Positions 50,499-50,547 of a DNA stretch of 50,547 nucleotides are shown here, piece after piece; the first letter of the stretch is position 1; every line of letters begins with the position of its first letter. The notes below the pieces were generated by a model. It was not told where the DNA came from. It did not search any database and saw only the letters and a program-made list of their open reading frames with translations. Both the position numbers and the translations under genes were made by a program. Source of the DNA: Deltaproteobacteria bacterium (GTDB lineage Bacteria; Desulfobacterota; DSM-4660; Desulfatiglandales; HGW-15); NCBI GenBank assembly GCA_020060215.1, contig JAGVAP010000039.1, forward strand, positions 1-50,547, given 5' to 3'.

Positions 50499-50547
50499 AT
50501 GTTGCACCCGGCTTATGATCTCACCTTTTACGAATTTGACGATGAGA
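50499..50547 (+). CDS. Start of an unrecognised gene (first 16 residues)
   Basis: ATG at 50499 with AAGGAGGA at 50485-50492 opens a frame that runs off the window: MLHPAYDLTFYEFDDE. This is too short to identify. Its promoter is site F, so it belongs with the regulon proposed for this window and probably continues the carboxylase/CoA pathway. Confidence 0.7.
   Translation, partial: MLHPAYDLTFYEFDDE

Overview
This 50.5-kb, GC-rich window (roughly 60% by eye) reads like an anaerobic aromatic-degrading Desulfobacterota (deltaproteobacterial) chromosome. The reasons are a phenylphosphate synthase/carboxylase-type gene set, many UbiD-family (de)carboxylases, three branched-chain-amino-acid-type (Liv) ABC importers, CoA-thioester enzymes and dispersed repeats of kinds I associate with that group. 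This is inference; no rRNA, tRNA, transposase, phage gene or CRISPR array was seen.

Left part (1-8.0 kb): the 5' end of a CocE/NonD hydrolase, a stand-alone response regulator, and a LysR regulator divergent from Liv system 1 (binding protein, two ATPases, two permeases). Next (8.5-18.5 kb) is a tightly packed operon: PEP-synthase-like PpsA and PpsB proteins, a UbiD, two small HAD proteins, a second UbiD, an 85-residue gamma-like subunit, a third UbiD, UbiX (prenyl-FMN synthesis) and an archaeal-type (DUF120) riboflavin kinase. Together these would phosphorylate a phenolic substrate, carboxylate it through prenylated FMN, and make the FMN precursor. A paralogue of the first response regulator follows.

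Middle part (19.5-37.5 kb): an SDR, Liv system 2 (20.5-25.2 kb), another SDR, a NAPE-PLD-type metallo-hydrolase, Liv system 3 on the minus strand (27.4-32.3 kb), then on the plus strand a DUF2284 protein, a RutB-like cysteine hydrolase, a second PpsB-like protein without a PpsA, an XRE-cupin regulator and a Tm-1-like/UPF0261 protein.

Right part (37.7-50.5 kb): minus-strand genes for a CaiC-like acyl-CoA ligase, a DUF169 protein, a remarkable protein in which a GltD-like flavoprotein is nested inside a DUF2148 domain, a free-standing DUF2148 homologue, a thiolase, and an HMG-CoA-synthase-like protein fused to DUF35 but lacking the expected catalytic residues. Divergent from them are a biotin-dependent carboxyltransferase with Glu at the usual carbamyl-lysine position and a biotin carboxylase. 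A new gene begins at the right edge.

A 17-bp element, GTTGAC-N5-GGAAAC, occurs six times, always in intergenic DNA. Its first half supplies a -35 box (TTGACA) with a possible -10 at exactly 17 bp. It faces the SDR, Liv3, DUF2284, HMGCS-like, carboxyltransferase and right-edge genes, so these probably form one regulon. The most novel items are this regulon, the nested DUF2148/GltD protein, the thiolase/HMGCS-like/DUF35 set with the divergent biotin carboxylase, and the riboflavin kinase-UbiX-UbiD linkage.
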